Assembly: GCA_002305075.1 (NCBI GenBank) | Contig: DBQC01000017.1 | Span: 94,007 to 158,006 of the forward strand | Reading direction: 5' to 3' | Source: Ruminococcaceae bacterium UBA1404 | GTDB taxonomy: Bacteria > Bacillota > Clostridia > Oscillospirales > Ruminococcaceae | DNA: 64,000 bases | Part shown: positions 25,242 to 36,923 of the stretch, in pieces | Layout: each line of letters begins with the position of its first letter | Position numbering within the stretch: the first letter of the stretch is position 1 | Notes under the pieces: model-generated | Told to the model about the DNA's origin: nothing | Seen by the model: the letters and a program-made list of their open reading frames with translations, nothing else | Database searches by the model: none | Position numbers and translations under genes: made by a program

Positions 25242-28200
25242 TTAGATGCGGGTGATGTCAATAAGCTCGACATCGGCCATGGTTTTGCCGGTGCGCAAAC
25301 ATCCGGTAAGGGCGGCGGCCGTGTCGATGGCGGTGAGGCAGGCGATGGCCCGCTCCACCGTGCGTCTGCGCATTTTTACCGAATCCTCGGCAGGGTTGGC
25401 GCCCTTTTCGGAGGTGCTGATGACATAGCTGACTTTGCCCGAGTCGATCAGCTCGAGGATGTTGGGGCTGCCCTCGCCAATCTTTTTAACGCTGCTGGTG
25501 GGCACCATGTGATTGTTTAGGAAGTTGGCCGTGCCCTCGGTTCCGTATAGGTCAAAGCCCAGCGCCTCGAAGGCCTCGGCAATGGGCAAAATCTCGGCCT
25601 TATCCAGGTCACGCACGGTTATCAGCACGCCACCTTGGTGCTCCAGCCGGTAGCCGGCACCCACCAACCCCTTGAGCAGGGCCTCTTCAAAGGTTTTGGC
25701 CACCCCCAACACCTCGCCGGTGGACTTCATCTCAGGGCCGAGATGCACATCCACATCGTGAAGCTTTTCAAAGCTGAACACCGGCACCTTAACCGCCACA
25801 TAGTCGCTTTCGGGGTACAGACCGGTGCCATAGCCCATGGTTGCAAGCTTCTCTCCCAGCATAGCCCGGGTGGCCAGTTCCACCATGGGCACACCGGTCA
25901 CCTTGCTGATATAGGGCACTGTGCGGGAGGAGCGGGGGTTGACCTCGATGACATAGACCTCGCCATCGTAGACCACATACTGAATGTTGACCAACCCCAC
26001 AACCCCGAGAGCCTGAGCCAGTCTGCCGGTGTATTCCACAACGGTGTCCCGCACCCGCCGGCTGAGGTTCTGGGGCGGATAGACCGAGATGGAGTCGCCC
26101 GAGTGGATGCCGGCCCGCTCGATATGCTCCATGATGCCGGGGATGAGGTAGTTCTCCCCGTCGCAAATAGCGTCCACCTCCACCTCGGTGCCCATCATAT
26201 ATTTGTCCACCAGCACGGGGTTTTCCAGCTTGTGCCCGGTGATGATGGTCATGTATTCCTCCACCTGCCGGTCACTGTGGGCAATAATCATATTCTGGCC
26301 GCCCAGCACATAGCTGGGCCGCAGCAACACCGGGTAGCCCAGTCGATTGGCTACCTTGACCGCATCCTCCGTGGTGAACACCGTATCGCCGGCCGGTCGG
26401 GGGATGCCGCAGTCCTCAAGCAGCCGGTCAAAGCGCTCGCGGTCCTCAGCGGCATCTACGCTGTCGGCCGAAGTGCCCAAAATGTTGACTCCGCGCTTTT
26501 CAAGGTGCCCGGTCAGCTTGATGGCGGTCTGGCCGCCGAACTGCACCACCACCCCCCAGGGCTGCTCGACCGCCAGAACATTGTCCACATCTTCTGGGGT
26601 GAGGGGGTCGAAATAGAGCCGGTCGGAGGTGTCGAAGTCGGTGGAGACGGTCTCGGGGTTGTTGTTGACGATGACCGCCTCGTAGCCCTGTTGCTTAAGG
26701 GCCCAGACGCAGTGCACCGAACAATAGTCAAACTCGATGCCCTGCCCGATGCGGATGGGCCCTGAACCGAACACCAGAACCTTTCTTTTATCAGTGGGAT
26801 GGGCCTGTAGAAACTGCTCGGCCTCGTTCTCATCGCCATAGGTGGCATAAAAGTAGGGGGCCTCGGCCCTAAATTCGCCGGCACAGGTGTCCACCATCTT
26901 GTAGACGGCCGGGCGGTGCAGATCGCCCACCGGCTGGCCGGACAGGCGCTCGATGGCCTTGTCGGGAAAGCCCCACTTCTTAGCCGCAAGGTAGGTTTGG
27001 GGGGTAAGACCGTCTTGCGACAGCAGCGCCTCCATGTCGGCAAGGTTTTTAAGCTTGGCCAAAAACCAGCGGTCAATTTGGGTGGCCGCATGAATGCGCT
27101 CTAGGGCGATGCCCCGAGTCAGGGCCTCGTAGACCACAAAGATGCGTTCGTCGTCGCAGCAAGACAAAAGATCTTCTATTTCAGCGTCGGTCTTGCCGGC
27201 CAGCCGGGGCAGGCGCAGCGTATCAATGCCTAACTCCACCGAGCGCACAGCCTTCATGATGGCCTGTTCAAAGCTGCTGCCGATGGCCATCACCTCGCCG
27301 GTGGCCTTCATTTGGGTGCCCAGCTTGCGGTTGCCGTAGACAAACTTGTCAAAGGGCCACTTGGGAAACTTGACCACCAGATAATCGAGCGCCGGCTCGT
27401 AGCAGGCGTAGGTGCTACCGGTGACGGTGTTTTCTATCTCGTCAAGGCGGTAGCCGACGGCAATTTTGGTGGCCACCCGGGCAATCGGGTAACCGGTGGC
27501 TTTGCTGGCCAAAGCCGAGGAGCGAGACACCCGGGGATTGACCTCGATGATGGCGTATTCCAAAGAGTCGGGATGCAGCGCAAACTGACAGTTGCAGCCC
27601 CCCTCCACCCCCAAAGCGTCCACAATGTTAAGGGCAGCGGTGCGCAGCATATGAAGCTGAGGGGCCGATAGGGTGACCGCCGGAGCCACCACAATGCTGT
27701 CGCCGGTGTGCACGCCCACCGGGTCAAGGTTTTCCATGGAGCAAACGGTAATCATGTTGCCCGCACTGTCGCGAATAACCTCGAACTCGATTTCCTTCCA
27801 GCCGGCAATGCATTTTTCCACCAAAATCTGATGGATGGGCGAGGTGCGCAGCCCGCCCGCCGCAATGGTGCGCAGCTCCTCCTCGTTGTCGGCCCGGCCA
27901 CCTCCCGACCCCCCCATGGTAAAGGCCGGGCGGATGATGGCCGGATAGCCGATTTCACGCATAAAGTCCACGGCGTCCTCCACGCTCTCCACCACCTTAG
28001 AGAGGATGCAGGGCTGTCCGATTTGGGCCATGGCATCCTTAAAGAGCTGGCGGTCCTCGGCCTTGTCGATGGTATCCCGCCTGGCGCCCAGCAGCCGCAC
28101 CCCCCGCTCAGCCAGAAAGCCTTCTTTATCCAGCTGCATGGAGAGCGTGAGGCCGTGCTGCCCGCCCAAGGTGGAGAGCAGCCTGTCGGGCTTTTCTATG

Positions 28201-28436
28201 TCGATAACCCGCCTGACCACCTCGAGGGTGAGGGGTTCTATATAGATGTGGTCGGCCATGGCCTTGTCGGTCATAATGGTGGCCGGGTTGGAGTTGATGA
28301 GCACCACTTCCAGCCCCTCCTCCTTGAGAGCCCGGCAGGCCTGGGTGCCCGCATAGTCGAATTCGGCGGCCTGCCCGATGACAATGGGTCCCGAGCCGAT
28401 GACCAAAACTTTTTTTATGTCGGGGTTAAGCGGCAT
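25242..28436 (-). CDS. carB: carbamoyl-phosphate synthase large subunit CarB
   Basis: CarB makes carbamoyl phosphate from bicarbonate, ammonia and two ATP, for pyrimidine and arginine synthesis. The 1064-residue protein is full length, with two duplicated ATP-grasp halves (each with a GSGPI(V/R)IGQ start: about residues 13 and 548) and a C-terminal MGS-like allosteric domain. The ATG lies at the carA stop (TAAATG) behind GAGGGG, so the subunits are translationally coupled. Since the CarA partner lacks its glutaminase nucleophile (see that entry), ammonia may reach this subunit directly. Confidence 0.96.
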   Translation of the reverse strand: MPLNPDIKKVLVIGSGPIVIGQAAEFDYAGTQACRALKEEGLEVVLINSNPATIMTDKAMADHIYIEPLTLEVVRRVIDIEKPDRLLSTLGGQHGLTLSMQLDKEGFLAERGVRLLGARRDTIDKAEDRQLFKDAMAQIGQPCILSKVVESVEDAVDFMREIGYPAIIRPAFTMGGSGGGRADNEEELRTIAAGGLRTSPIHQILVEKCIAGWKEIEFEVIRDSAGNMITVCSMENLDPVGVHTGDSIVVAPAVTLSAPQLHMLRTAALNIVDALGVEGGCNCQFALHPDSLEYAIIEVNPRVSRSSALASKATGYPIARVATKIAVGYRLDEIENTVTGSTYACYEPALDYLVVKFPKWPFDKFVYGNRKLGTQMKATGEVMAIGSSFEQAIMKAVRSVELGIDTLRLPRLAGKTDAEIEDLLSCCDDERIFVVYEALTRGIALERIHAATQIDRWFLAKLKNLADMEALLSQDGLTPQTYLAAKKWGFPDKAIERLSGQPVGDLHRPAVYKMVDTCAGEFRAEAPYFYATYGDENEAEQFLQAHPTDKRKVLVFGSGPIRIGQGIEFDYCSVHCVWALKQQGYEAVIVNNNPETVSTDFDTSDRLYFDPLTPEDVDNVLAVEQPWGVVVQFGGQTAIKLTGHLEKRGVNILGTSADSVDAAEDRERFDRLLEDCGIPRPAGDTVFTTEDAVKVANRLGYPVLLRPSYVLGGQNMIIAHSDRQVEEYMTIITGHKLENPVLVDKYMMGTEVEVDAICDGENYLIPGIMEHIERAGIHSGDSISVYPPQNLSRRVRDTVVEYTGRLAQALGVVGLVNIQYVVYDGEVYVIEVNPRSSRTVPYISKVTGVPMVELATRAMLGEKLATMGYGTGLYPESDYVAVKVPVFSFEKLHDVDVHLGPEMKSTGEVLGVAKTFEEALLKGLVGAGYRLEHQGGVLITVRDLDKAEILPIAEAFEALGFDLYGTEGTANFLNNHMVPTSSVKKIGEGSPNILELIDSGKVSYVISTSEKGANPAEDSVKMRRRTVERAIACLTAIDTAAALTGCLRTGKTMADVELIDITRI

Positions 28437-29540
28437 TTATTTCCCCTCCTTTATGCCGTCCATCAGGGCGGCGAACTCTAAAAATACGCGGTTGGTGCCC
28501 CCGGGTGCCGTGAAACTTTCGGGCCTAAACTGCACGCTCAGCCACGGGTGGGTTAGGTAGCGCAGGCCCTCGCAGCTTTGGTCATTGACATTTTGATGGC
28601 TGAGCACGGCCACTTCGGCAGGCAGGCTGTGGGGTACCGCTTGGTAGCCGTGGTTTTGGGCAGTTATAAATATCTGTCCGGTTGCAAGGTCGGCCACCGG
28701 CTGGTTGCTGCCCCGATGTCCCCGGGGCATTCGAACCGTGCACCCCCCGGCAGATAGCGCCATAAGCTGATGCCCCAGCCCAATGCCCAGCATGGGCAGA
28801 GCGCGCATGGCCGCCATGCGGCCGATGTCGGCGACGATGTCGGGATTGTCGGCCGGATCGCCGGGACCCTCGCTGAGCACCAGGCCGTCCAGATCCAGGG
28901 CAGCAATGTCCTCGGGGGGTGTGCCGGCGGGCAGCAAAATGACCCGGCAGCCCATGTCCATCAGCCACCCGAGGGTGCGGCGGTTGTGCCCAAGGTCGTA
29001 AAGGCCCACGGTATAACGGGGCTCGGGGGCGCTGTGCCGGGTGACGGTGCGGCAGGTCACCGCCGCCACGGCATCTTGAATATGAAAGGCCTCTATTTGA
29101 GAAAGGGCCTCCTGCACCGACAGCGCCTCGGTGGTGATAAGACCCTTCATGGGCCCGTGGTCTCGCAGATGGCGGGTGAGGGCTCGGGTGTCGATATCGC
29201 AGATGCCCACCACGCCCCGACGCTTTAGAAAGCTGTGTAGATCCTCCTCCAAACAGAAGTTAGAAGGCACTTCACACCACTCCCGCACAATGCAGCCGGC
29301 TACGGCAAAATGCTCGGAGCTGCTGTCCTCCCGGTTTATTCCGTAGTTGCCCATAAGCGGAAAGGTAAAGGCCACCAACTGACCGTAGTGGCTGGGATCG
29401 GTGAGGCTTTCCTGATAGCCCACGGCGCCGGTGGTAAACACCACCTCGCCCAGAGCGCTGCCTGTGCAGCCGAAGGAGATACCCTCGTACACACGGCCGT
29501 CGGCCAAAATAAGCCGGGCCTTGATGGGATTTTTAATCAT
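28437..29540 (-). CDS. carA: carbamoyl-phosphate synthase small subunit CarA, glutaminase site degenerate
   Basis: CarA normally hydrolyses glutamine and channels ammonia to CarB. The 367-residue sequence aligns with the family over its whole length: the N-terminal CarA domain (SALGEVVFTTGAVGYQESLTDPS, GNYGIN) and a class I glutamine amidotransferase domain. But the nucleophile motif, normally GICLGHQ, reads GIGLGHQ, with Gly at residue 254 (codon GGG, 28779-28781), and the catalytic His of the family HPE motif is Arg339 (FRPES, codon AGG, 28524-28526). Only the Glu341 remains. So the glutaminase should be inactive while the structural role is kept, as in the ammonia-dependent vertebrate CPS I. 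The frame is otherwise open and lies in an intact operon, so decay is unlikely. Confidence 0.93.
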   Translation of the reverse strand: MIKNPIKARLILADGRVYEGISFGCTGSALGEVVFTTGAVGYQESLTDPSHYGQLVAFTFPLMGNYGINREDSSSEHFAVAGCIVREWCEVPSNFCLEEDLHSFLKRRGVVGICDIDTRALTRHLRDHGPMKGLITTEALSVQEALSQIEAFHIQDAVAAVTCRTVTRHSAPEPRYTVGLYDLGHNRRTLGWLMDMGCRVILLPAGTPPEDIAALDLDGLVLSEGPGDPADNPDIVADIGRMAAMRALPMLGIGLGHQLMALSAGGCTVRMPRGHRGSNQPVADLATGQIFITAQNHGYQAVPHSLPAEVAVLSHQNVNDQSCEGLRYLTHPWLSVQFRPESFTAPGGTNRVFLEFAALMDGIKEGK

Positions 29541-29554
29541 GGCTCTCCCCCCTC

Positions 29555-30484
29555 CTAAAGGGTGATGGCAGGCAGATGGCTTAAAAGATCGCTTTGCATA
29601 TCGAGGGCAGCCTGACGGGCGGCAGCGGCGTATTCCTGCTCGGGGTAGCCAAGCCTTTTGTAGGCCGCAATGATACCCCGGGAGGAGTTGACAACCGCAC
29701 CGAGTCCCCGCTGATCAAAGGCGGCAGCCACATCGGCGGCAGTGCCCCCTTGAGCCCCGTAGCCCGGCACCAAAAAGAAGGTGGTGGGCATGGCCTTGCG
29801 CAGCTCGGCCAGCTGCCGGGGATAGGTAGCACCCACCACGGCACCCACCGCAGAGTAGCCGTAGCAGTGGACCGTTCGGCTGCCCCACTGCTCACACATG
29901 GCCCCCATTGCGGCGTAGACCGGACTGCCCTCCAACAGCCTGTCCTGCAGCTCGCCCGACGAGGGGTTGGAGGTTTTAACCAGCACAAAGACCCCCCGGT
30001 CCCGGCTGTCGCAGAGGGGCAGCAGCGCATCGATGCAGTCGCTGCCCAGATAACCGCTCACCGTGAGGGCATCGGCCCCTATCGGCTCGTACGCTGACTG
30101 GCCAATTTGCACCTCGCCCAGTACCGCCGCCGCATAGGCCGACATGGTGGAGCCGATGTCGCCACGCTTGGCGTCCATAATTACATAGAGCCCCCGCTTG
30201 CGGGCATAGGCCACGGTCTGCTCCAGCGCCCGGATGCCCGCCCAGCCAAACTGCTCGTAAAAGGCGCTTTGGGGCTTTATGGCGGGCACGATATCCCACA
30301 GGGCGTCGATGAGGCCCATGCCCCAGCGCAGCACCGCCTCGGCGGCTCCCTCGGGGGTCTGCCCATACTCTTCATAGGCCGCCTGCTTTATAAACTCGGG
30401 CAGAAGCTCCAGCCGGGGGTCCAGACCCACCACGGTGGGGTTATTTGTTTTTACAATGCTTTCAATCAGCTTGCCGAATGCCAT
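29555..30484 (-). CDS. pyrF: orotidine 5'-phosphate decarboxylase PyrF (type 2)
   Basis: PyrF converts OMP to UMP. The 309-residue protein has the catalytic DAKRGDIGSTMSAYA motif and the long-form (type 2) architecture, with KPQSAFYEQFGWAG and VPGYGAQGG. Start chosen at 30484: an ATG three codons upstream would lie directly on the AAGGG ribosome binding site. It follows pyrR by 21 bp and precedes carA by 14 bp. Confidence 0.94.
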   Translation of the reverse strand: MAFGKLIESIVKTNNPTVVGLDPRLELLPEFIKQAAYEEYGQTPEGAAEAVLRWGMGLIDALWDIVPAIKPQSAFYEQFGWAGIRALEQTVAYARKRGLYVIMDAKRGDIGSTMSAYAAAVLGEVQIGQSAYEPIGADALTVSGYLGSDCIDALLPLCDSRDRGVFVLVKTSNPSSGELQDRLLEGSPVYAAMGAMCEQWGSRTVHCYGYSAVGAVVGATYPRQLAELRKAMPTTFFLVPGYGAQGGTAADVAAAFDQRGLGAVVNSSRGIIAAYKRLGYPEQEYAAAARQAALDMQSDLLSHLPAITL

Positions 30485-30505
30485 ATACGCCATCCCTTCG
30501 GATTT

Positions 30506-31039
<534 letters not shown>

Positions 31040-31057
31040 GTCTATCTCCTTTCACAC

Positions 31058-31168
31058 AAAAAGCGCCCATCCGCAGGCGGACAGGCGCTAAGGCTACACA
31101 AAATCTGCGCATGGCCGGCGGCCATGCCAAATGCTGCTGCTCCTCGCCTTGCCGGCCTCACAGGACCT
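31058..31168 (-). promoter_or_regulatory. PyrR-binding transcription attenuator
   Basis: In the leader the RNA reads GGUCCUGUGAGGCC (31154-31167), agreeing at 12 of 14 positions with the published PyrR binding-loop consensus ARUCCNGNGAGGYU. Downstream is a terminator hairpin, AGCGCC-T-GTCCGC-CT-GCGGAT-GGGCGCTTTTT (31058-31089 on the plus strand). A perfect stem GCATGGCCG/CGGCCATGC lies between (31109-31127) and may be part of the alternative antiterminator. UMP-bound PyrR would stabilise the first hairpin and allow termination. Confidence 0.82.
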
Positions 31169-31203
31169 GCTTAAAGGACAAAGGCTCTCTTATGTTTTTA
31201 AAT

Positions 31204-31232
31204 ATTATACACGCGAAAGTGTCATGCGTAAA
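31204..31232 (-). promoter_or_regulatory. promoter of the pyrR operon
   Basis: Minus-strand TTTACG (31227-31232) and TATAAT (31204-31209) with a 17-bp spacer, just upstream of the PyrR attenuator. Confidence 0.65.
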
Positions 31233-31322
31233 GCCGCTTAAGACAAAAAGTTGCACAAAATTGAATGCGCACGCCCTCATATTTCCGATGCAGCGAGGCA
31301 AGCTATGGGCGAGGTGACATAT

Positions 31323-31535
31323 ATGGAATATACCACACAGGACTATCTTAAGAAGGCGCTGCTGGATACCCAGGAGCGGGTGCGAGACTATATGTACTAT
31401 GCCGAACAGGCCAAGGATCCCAAGGTTGGTGCCTTTTTAAAGGCCCATGCCGAGGTGGAGGGACGCCACGCCACGGCGCTGCGCAACATTATCTCGGGCG
31501 AGACCGAACGGGGGGGACAACGCCGTGACCGATAA
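31323..31535 (+). CDS. small ferritin-like helical protein (unknown function)
   Basis: A 70-residue protein: MEYTTQDYLKKALLDT then a long amphipathic helix pair with YYAEQAKDP and AEVEGRHATALRN. The spacing of Tyr, Glu and His is reminiscent of rubrerythrin or ferritin-like helices, but only two helices are present and no metal site can be proven. ATG follows GAGGTG. The 3' end overlaps the next gene by 11 bp. Function unknown; may be a spore-coat- or stress-type small protein (inference only). Confidence 0.6.
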   Translation: MEYTTQDYLKKALLDTQERVRDYMYYAEQAKDPKVGAFLKAHAEVEGRHATALRNIISGETERGGQRRDR

Positions 31536-31818
31536 CATCCCCGGCCGGACGGCCGACAAAAAGCCCATCGAAGCAGCCGCTAAAAAGCAGCAGCATGGCT
31601 CGGCCGAGCAGACGCCTGCTCGGGGCACCTTGAGCAACGAGGAATACCTGGACATGACCAGTGCCAGTGCGGGCAGCGCCGGCGACATGACCGGACTGAT
31701 TCCCGCCGCCCCCAAGGCCGGCCACGAGCTCGATTCTTATAATGCCCTCTACAGCCACGACCCGGCCACCCGCGAAAGGGGCCGCAAGCAGGATTGGGAT
31801 GACGACGATTGCGGATGA
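31525..31818 (+). CDS. acidic, probably disordered small protein (unknown)
   Basis: The 97-residue frame starts at GTG 31525, preceded by a G-rich stretch inside the previous gene, and overlaps it by 11 bp, so the two are translationally coupled. The sequence is rich in Ala, Lys, Asp and Gly, without membrane helices or recognised domain, and ends in the acidic DWDDDDCG. I do not recognise a family. Confidence 0.5.
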   Translation: MTDNIPGRTADKKPIEAAAKKQQHGSAEQTPARGTLSNEEYLDMTSASAGSAGDMTGLIPAAPKAGHELDSYNALYSHDPATRERGRKQDWDDDDCG

Positions 31819-31989
31819 GCCTTGGGGGAGCTGCCTTAAAAGCCCCTTGGTTTTTTAAGCTTTAAATCTCTATGTCTTGGACGGACAATAAACACATGTT
31901 TTGTCAGGGGATAAGTGCCCTTGACCCGGTTTTGGGCTTTGCCCCCATGGTAGGCCCCATAAGACCCTATTCTGCATAGGTTGCAGCGC

Positions 31990-32021
31990 AAAAAAGCGCT
32001 CCGGCAGTAGCCGGAGCGCTT
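31990..32021 (-). terminator. terminator of greA-lysS
   Basis: Minus-strand AAGCGCTCCGGC-TACT-GCCGGAGCGCTTTTTT, a 12-bp stem with six T, 10 bp after the lysS stop. Confidence 0.93.
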
Positions 32022-32031
32022 AGATTTTGGT

Positions 32032-34063
<2,032 letters not shown>

Positions 34064-34128
34064 GTTCTCTCCTCCATAACCCAAAAAAGGGTTGTCATTT
34101 CATGGAATGGCGCCCGGACAATAGAAGC

Positions 34129-34157
34129 ATTATAGTCAAACTTCCCCCCAATGTCAA
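34129..34157 (-). promoter_or_regulatory. consensus sigma-A promoter of greA-lysS
   Basis: Minus-strand TTGACA (34152-34157) and TATAAT (34129-34134) are both perfect with a 17-bp spacer, about 66 bp upstream of the greA ATG. Confidence 0.92.
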
Positions 34158-34353
34158 GCTGCGCACCGGCGGGTGACCGCGGGTGCAGCGGGGGAAATCA
34201 AGGAATATATATGCCCCTGCCCTGGGTGTTCATGCGCAGTAAGAAAAAGTTTGGCACACAGTCCAAAGGGCCGCCTGAAAAAGCGGGCCCCTCGGTGTGT
34301 TATAGCATAGACTCATTGCACTGCTCTCTGCCTTAGAAGAGCCGACAGCCTTT

Positions 34354-35694
34354 TTAGGCAGCCTTGGAGCTTTGTTCCGAGGTGTCCTCGGATTGGGCGG
34401 CATCCTCGCCCTCCTCCGGGCTTTGCTCGCCGTCCTCTAAGCCTTGTTCGACATCCTCAGGCGGCTGGCTGGTCTCATCGGGCCAGTCGGTCGGGATGGG
34501 CTCGGCGCTTTTAAGGCCTAGAAGCTCCATGGCCTTGCGCATCTGAGGATCGGACTTTTCGTCGAGCTGAAACAAAACCTTTTCGAGCTCGGCCGATATC
34601 TTGACCTCGTAGTCGGGCTTGACACCCACACCGTCGAAGTTCTCAGACCGGGGCGGATTATACTGAGCCACCGTAAACTCGATGGCCGAGCCGTCGGTCA
34701 GCCTGTGGATGGTCTGCATCATGCCCTTACCGAAGGTGGTTACCCCCACGGTGCGGGCCTTTTGATAGTCCTTAAGGGCCTGGGCAAACAGTTCGGCGCT
34801 GCTAGCCGAGCGCTGGTTTATCAGCACGGCCATGGGCAGATCGATCTCGTTGGTGTCGCTGGTGGCCAGCACCACCGTCTCGCCGTTTTTATAGGTAGCC
34901 GACACAATGTCCCCGGCCGGCAGCAGAACATCAAGAATGGCGGTGACCGCCGTAAGTGTCCCCCCCGGGTTGTCCCGCACATCAAAGCAGAGGGCGGTGA
35001 CCTCCTGCGCCAACAGACGGTCGAGGGCGCGGTTAAACTGCGTGGGGGTGTTGTCGTTAAACTCCTTGATGCGGATATAGCCAATGTGCTTGATCACACG
35101 GTAGTCCACCGAGGGCACCTCAATCTTGCGCCGGGTGATCTCTACCTCGCTCTCCTCCCCCATGCGGCGGATGGTGAGGCTTACGGTGGTACCGCTCTCG
35201 CCTTGTAGGGCTGCGGCTGCCTCGTCGAAGTTGTCGGCCGTGAGGGAAAGGTCGTCCACCTTGACAATGAGGTCGCCCACCTTGAGGCCCTTCGATTCGG
35301 CCGGCGAGTCGGGATAGACAGCCAGCACCTGCATATAGCCCGAGGCCTCGGCCTTAACTTCGATGCCGATGTTGGCCATCTGACCGTCGTAGCTGGACAT
35401 AACCCGCTGGTATTGGTCGGCGGTGAGATACATGGCATAAGGATCCTCAATGCCGGCCATGTAGCCTCTGGCCAGATAGTCGTTTAGGGCTTGTTCACTA
35501 ATCTCGCCGAAATAGTTGTCTCGGACATATTTATCTATTTCCTCCAGTTTGCCGTAGAGGTTAGCTCGGCCCTGCAAGTTACGCAGGCTGGCATCCTGAC
35601 GGTTCATGAAGAAGATGAGGGTCATCACCGCCACCACCATGCCAAACAGCAAGGCAAGGGCAAGGGCGGTTCCAAGAGAGATTTTTTTGCTCAT
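34354..35694 (-). CDS. C-terminal processing protease (S41), CtpA/CtpB-like
   Basis: A 446-residue membrane-anchored protease: one N-terminal helix (ISLGTALALALLFGMVVAVMTLIFF), a PDZ domain (about residues 110-190: MANIGIEVKAEASGYMQVL, GLKVGDLIVKVDDL), and a tail-specific protease core with the catalytic Ser in SASSAELFA and Lys in TFGKGMMQ. The C-terminal 45 residues are acidic, Ser/Glu-rich and probably disordered. It is the last gene of ftsE-ftsX-M23-ctp, a linkage common in Firmicutes. In Bacillus, CtpB works in sporulation signalling; here a role in wall hydrolase turnover is inference from context. Confidence 0.9.
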   Translation of the reverse strand: MSKKISLGTALALALLFGMVVAVMTLIFFMNRQDASLRNLQGRANLYGKLEEIDKYVRDNYFGEISEQALNDYLARGYMAGIEDPYAMYLTADQYQRVMSSYDGQMANIGIEVKAEASGYMQVLAVYPDSPAESKGLKVGDLIVKVDDLSLTADNFDEAAAALQGESGTTVSLTIRRMGEESEVEITRRKIEVPSVDYRVIKHIGYIRIKEFNDNTPTQFNRALDRLLAQEVTALCFDVRDNPGGTLTAVTAILDVLLPAGDIVSATYKNGETVVLATSDTNEIDLPMAVLINQRSASSAELFAQALKDYQKARTVGVTTFGKGMMQTIHRLTDGSAIEFTVAQYNPPRSENFDGVGVKPDYEVKISAELEKVLFQLDEKSDPQMRKAMELLGLKSAEPIPTDWPDETSQPPEDVEQGLEDGEQSPEEGEDAAQSEDTSEQSSKAA

Positions 35695-35723
35695 AATTGC
35701 TCCTTTAGGTTGGGAGAAATGGG

Positions 35724-36911
35724 CTATCGCAGATAGCTCCAGGGGTTGACATATTTACCGTTCTCGCGCACTTCGAAGTGGAGATGCGGTCCGGTCGACC
35801 AGCCGGTAGAGCCCACCCTGGCAATGGTCTGCCCCCGCTTGACCTCCTGGCCGAGAGTGACCAGCAACTCGCTGCAATGGCCGTAAAGGGTGGTCACGCC
35901 GCCGCCATGGTCGATGATGAGATACATACCATAGCCTCGGCCGGCCACATAGGTTTTATTGGCCAGAACCACCTTGCCGTCCGAGGCGGCCACAATGGAC
36001 TTGCCATAGGAGCCCACGCCGGCGGCGTTGCGGCCCGATATGTCGATGCCGGTGTGGAAATCCCGGTAGCCGCCCAGCACCCGGTAGCCATAGTCCGAGG
36101 TGACGGTGGGATAGCCGGGCAGCGGCCAGCTCATGATGCCGCCCAAATAATCGCCCTCCGAGTTGATGGAGGCATAAATCTTATCTAGCTCGGCCTGCAC
36201 GGCAGCCATTTCGGCCTGAATTTTGGCGGCGTCTTTACGGTAGGCCGCCTCCATGGCCGCAATGTCCTGAATGGCATCGGCCAGCTGAGCGGACTGAACC
36301 GACAAATCGGCCTTTTTTACGGCTAGGGTCTGGTTGTGCTTTTCCACATCCTGTTTATTCTGCTCAATTTCGGCCTTGGCGTCCTCAATGGCCATGAGCT
36401 CGGTGCCCAGCCAGTCGAGCACCTCTCGGTCCCGGGCGGCCACTCGGCTGGCTACCTCGGCGCGGGTGAGAAAATCAAAAAAGCTCTCTACCCCAAGGAG
36501 CAGGCCCAACACGCTCTCGTCGCCGGACATATACATGGCCTTAAAGCGCTCTTTGAGCTGGATGTAGTTTTTGTCGATTTCTCTCTGCTTTTCAGCAATC
36601 TCCTGCTCTTTTTCGGCGATATTCCGGCTTAGCAGCTCAATTTGCTGGTTGAGCAGGTTGATTTGCTGGGTGGTTGTTTGAACCTGCATATCGACATTCT
36701 TCTTTTTAGCCTGTTCTTTAGCTTTCTCGCTAACGGCTTTGTTAATCTCATTTTGAATGGATTTTTGTTTGTTCTCCAGCGCCTTATACTCGGAGCTGAG
36801 CGCCCCCAGTACCTCCCGGTAGTCTTCCACCGAGGAGGCTCGGGCCATGAGTGGCAGCAAAGGCGGAGTCAGCATCAAAAGCGACAGAACAAAAGCAGCG
36901 ATGCGTTTCAC
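35724..36911 (-). CDS. PcsB/EnvC-like M23 peptidoglycan hydrolase
   Basis: A 395-residue secreted protein: signal peptide (MKRIAAFVLSLLMLTPPLLPLMARA), a long coiled coil (about residues 35-250, many Gln/Glu/Lys heptads), then a LytM/M23 metallopeptidase domain. The zinc-site residues are present: H-x-x-x-D in FHTGIDI and HLHFEV. Because it sits directly after ftsEX (7 bp gap to ftsX), it is likely the hydrolase activated by FtsEX during division, the role filled by PcsB in streptococci and EnvC (an activator) in E. coli. Unlike EnvC, the catalytic residues are retained. I set the start at GTG 36911, seven bases after GAGGGGG. Confidence 0.9.
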   Translation of the reverse strand: MKRIAAFVLSLLMLTPPLLPLMARASSVEDYREVLGALSSEYKALENKQKSIQNEINKAVSEKAKEQAKKKNVDMQVQTTTQQINLLNQQIELLSRNIAEKEQEIAEKQREIDKNYIQLKERFKAMYMSGDESVLGLLLGVESFFDFLTRAEVASRVAARDREVLDWLGTELMAIEDAKAEIEQNKQDVEKHNQTLAVKKADLSVQSAQLADAIQDIAAMEAAYRKDAAKIQAEMAAVQAELDKIYASINSEGDYLGGIMSWPLPGYPTVTSDYGYRVLGGYRDFHTGIDISGRNAAGVGSYGKSIVAASDGKVVLANKTYVAGRGYGMYLIIDHGGGVTTLYGHCSELLVTLGQEVKRGQTIARVGSTGWSTGPHLHFEVRENGKYVNPWSYLR

Positions 36912-36923
36912 AAACAATCCCCC

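Noticed and set aside
34160..34350. Terminator of the S41 protease gene
   Set aside because: A GC hairpin with a bulge is present, but the following T-run is only three, so I leave it unannotated.
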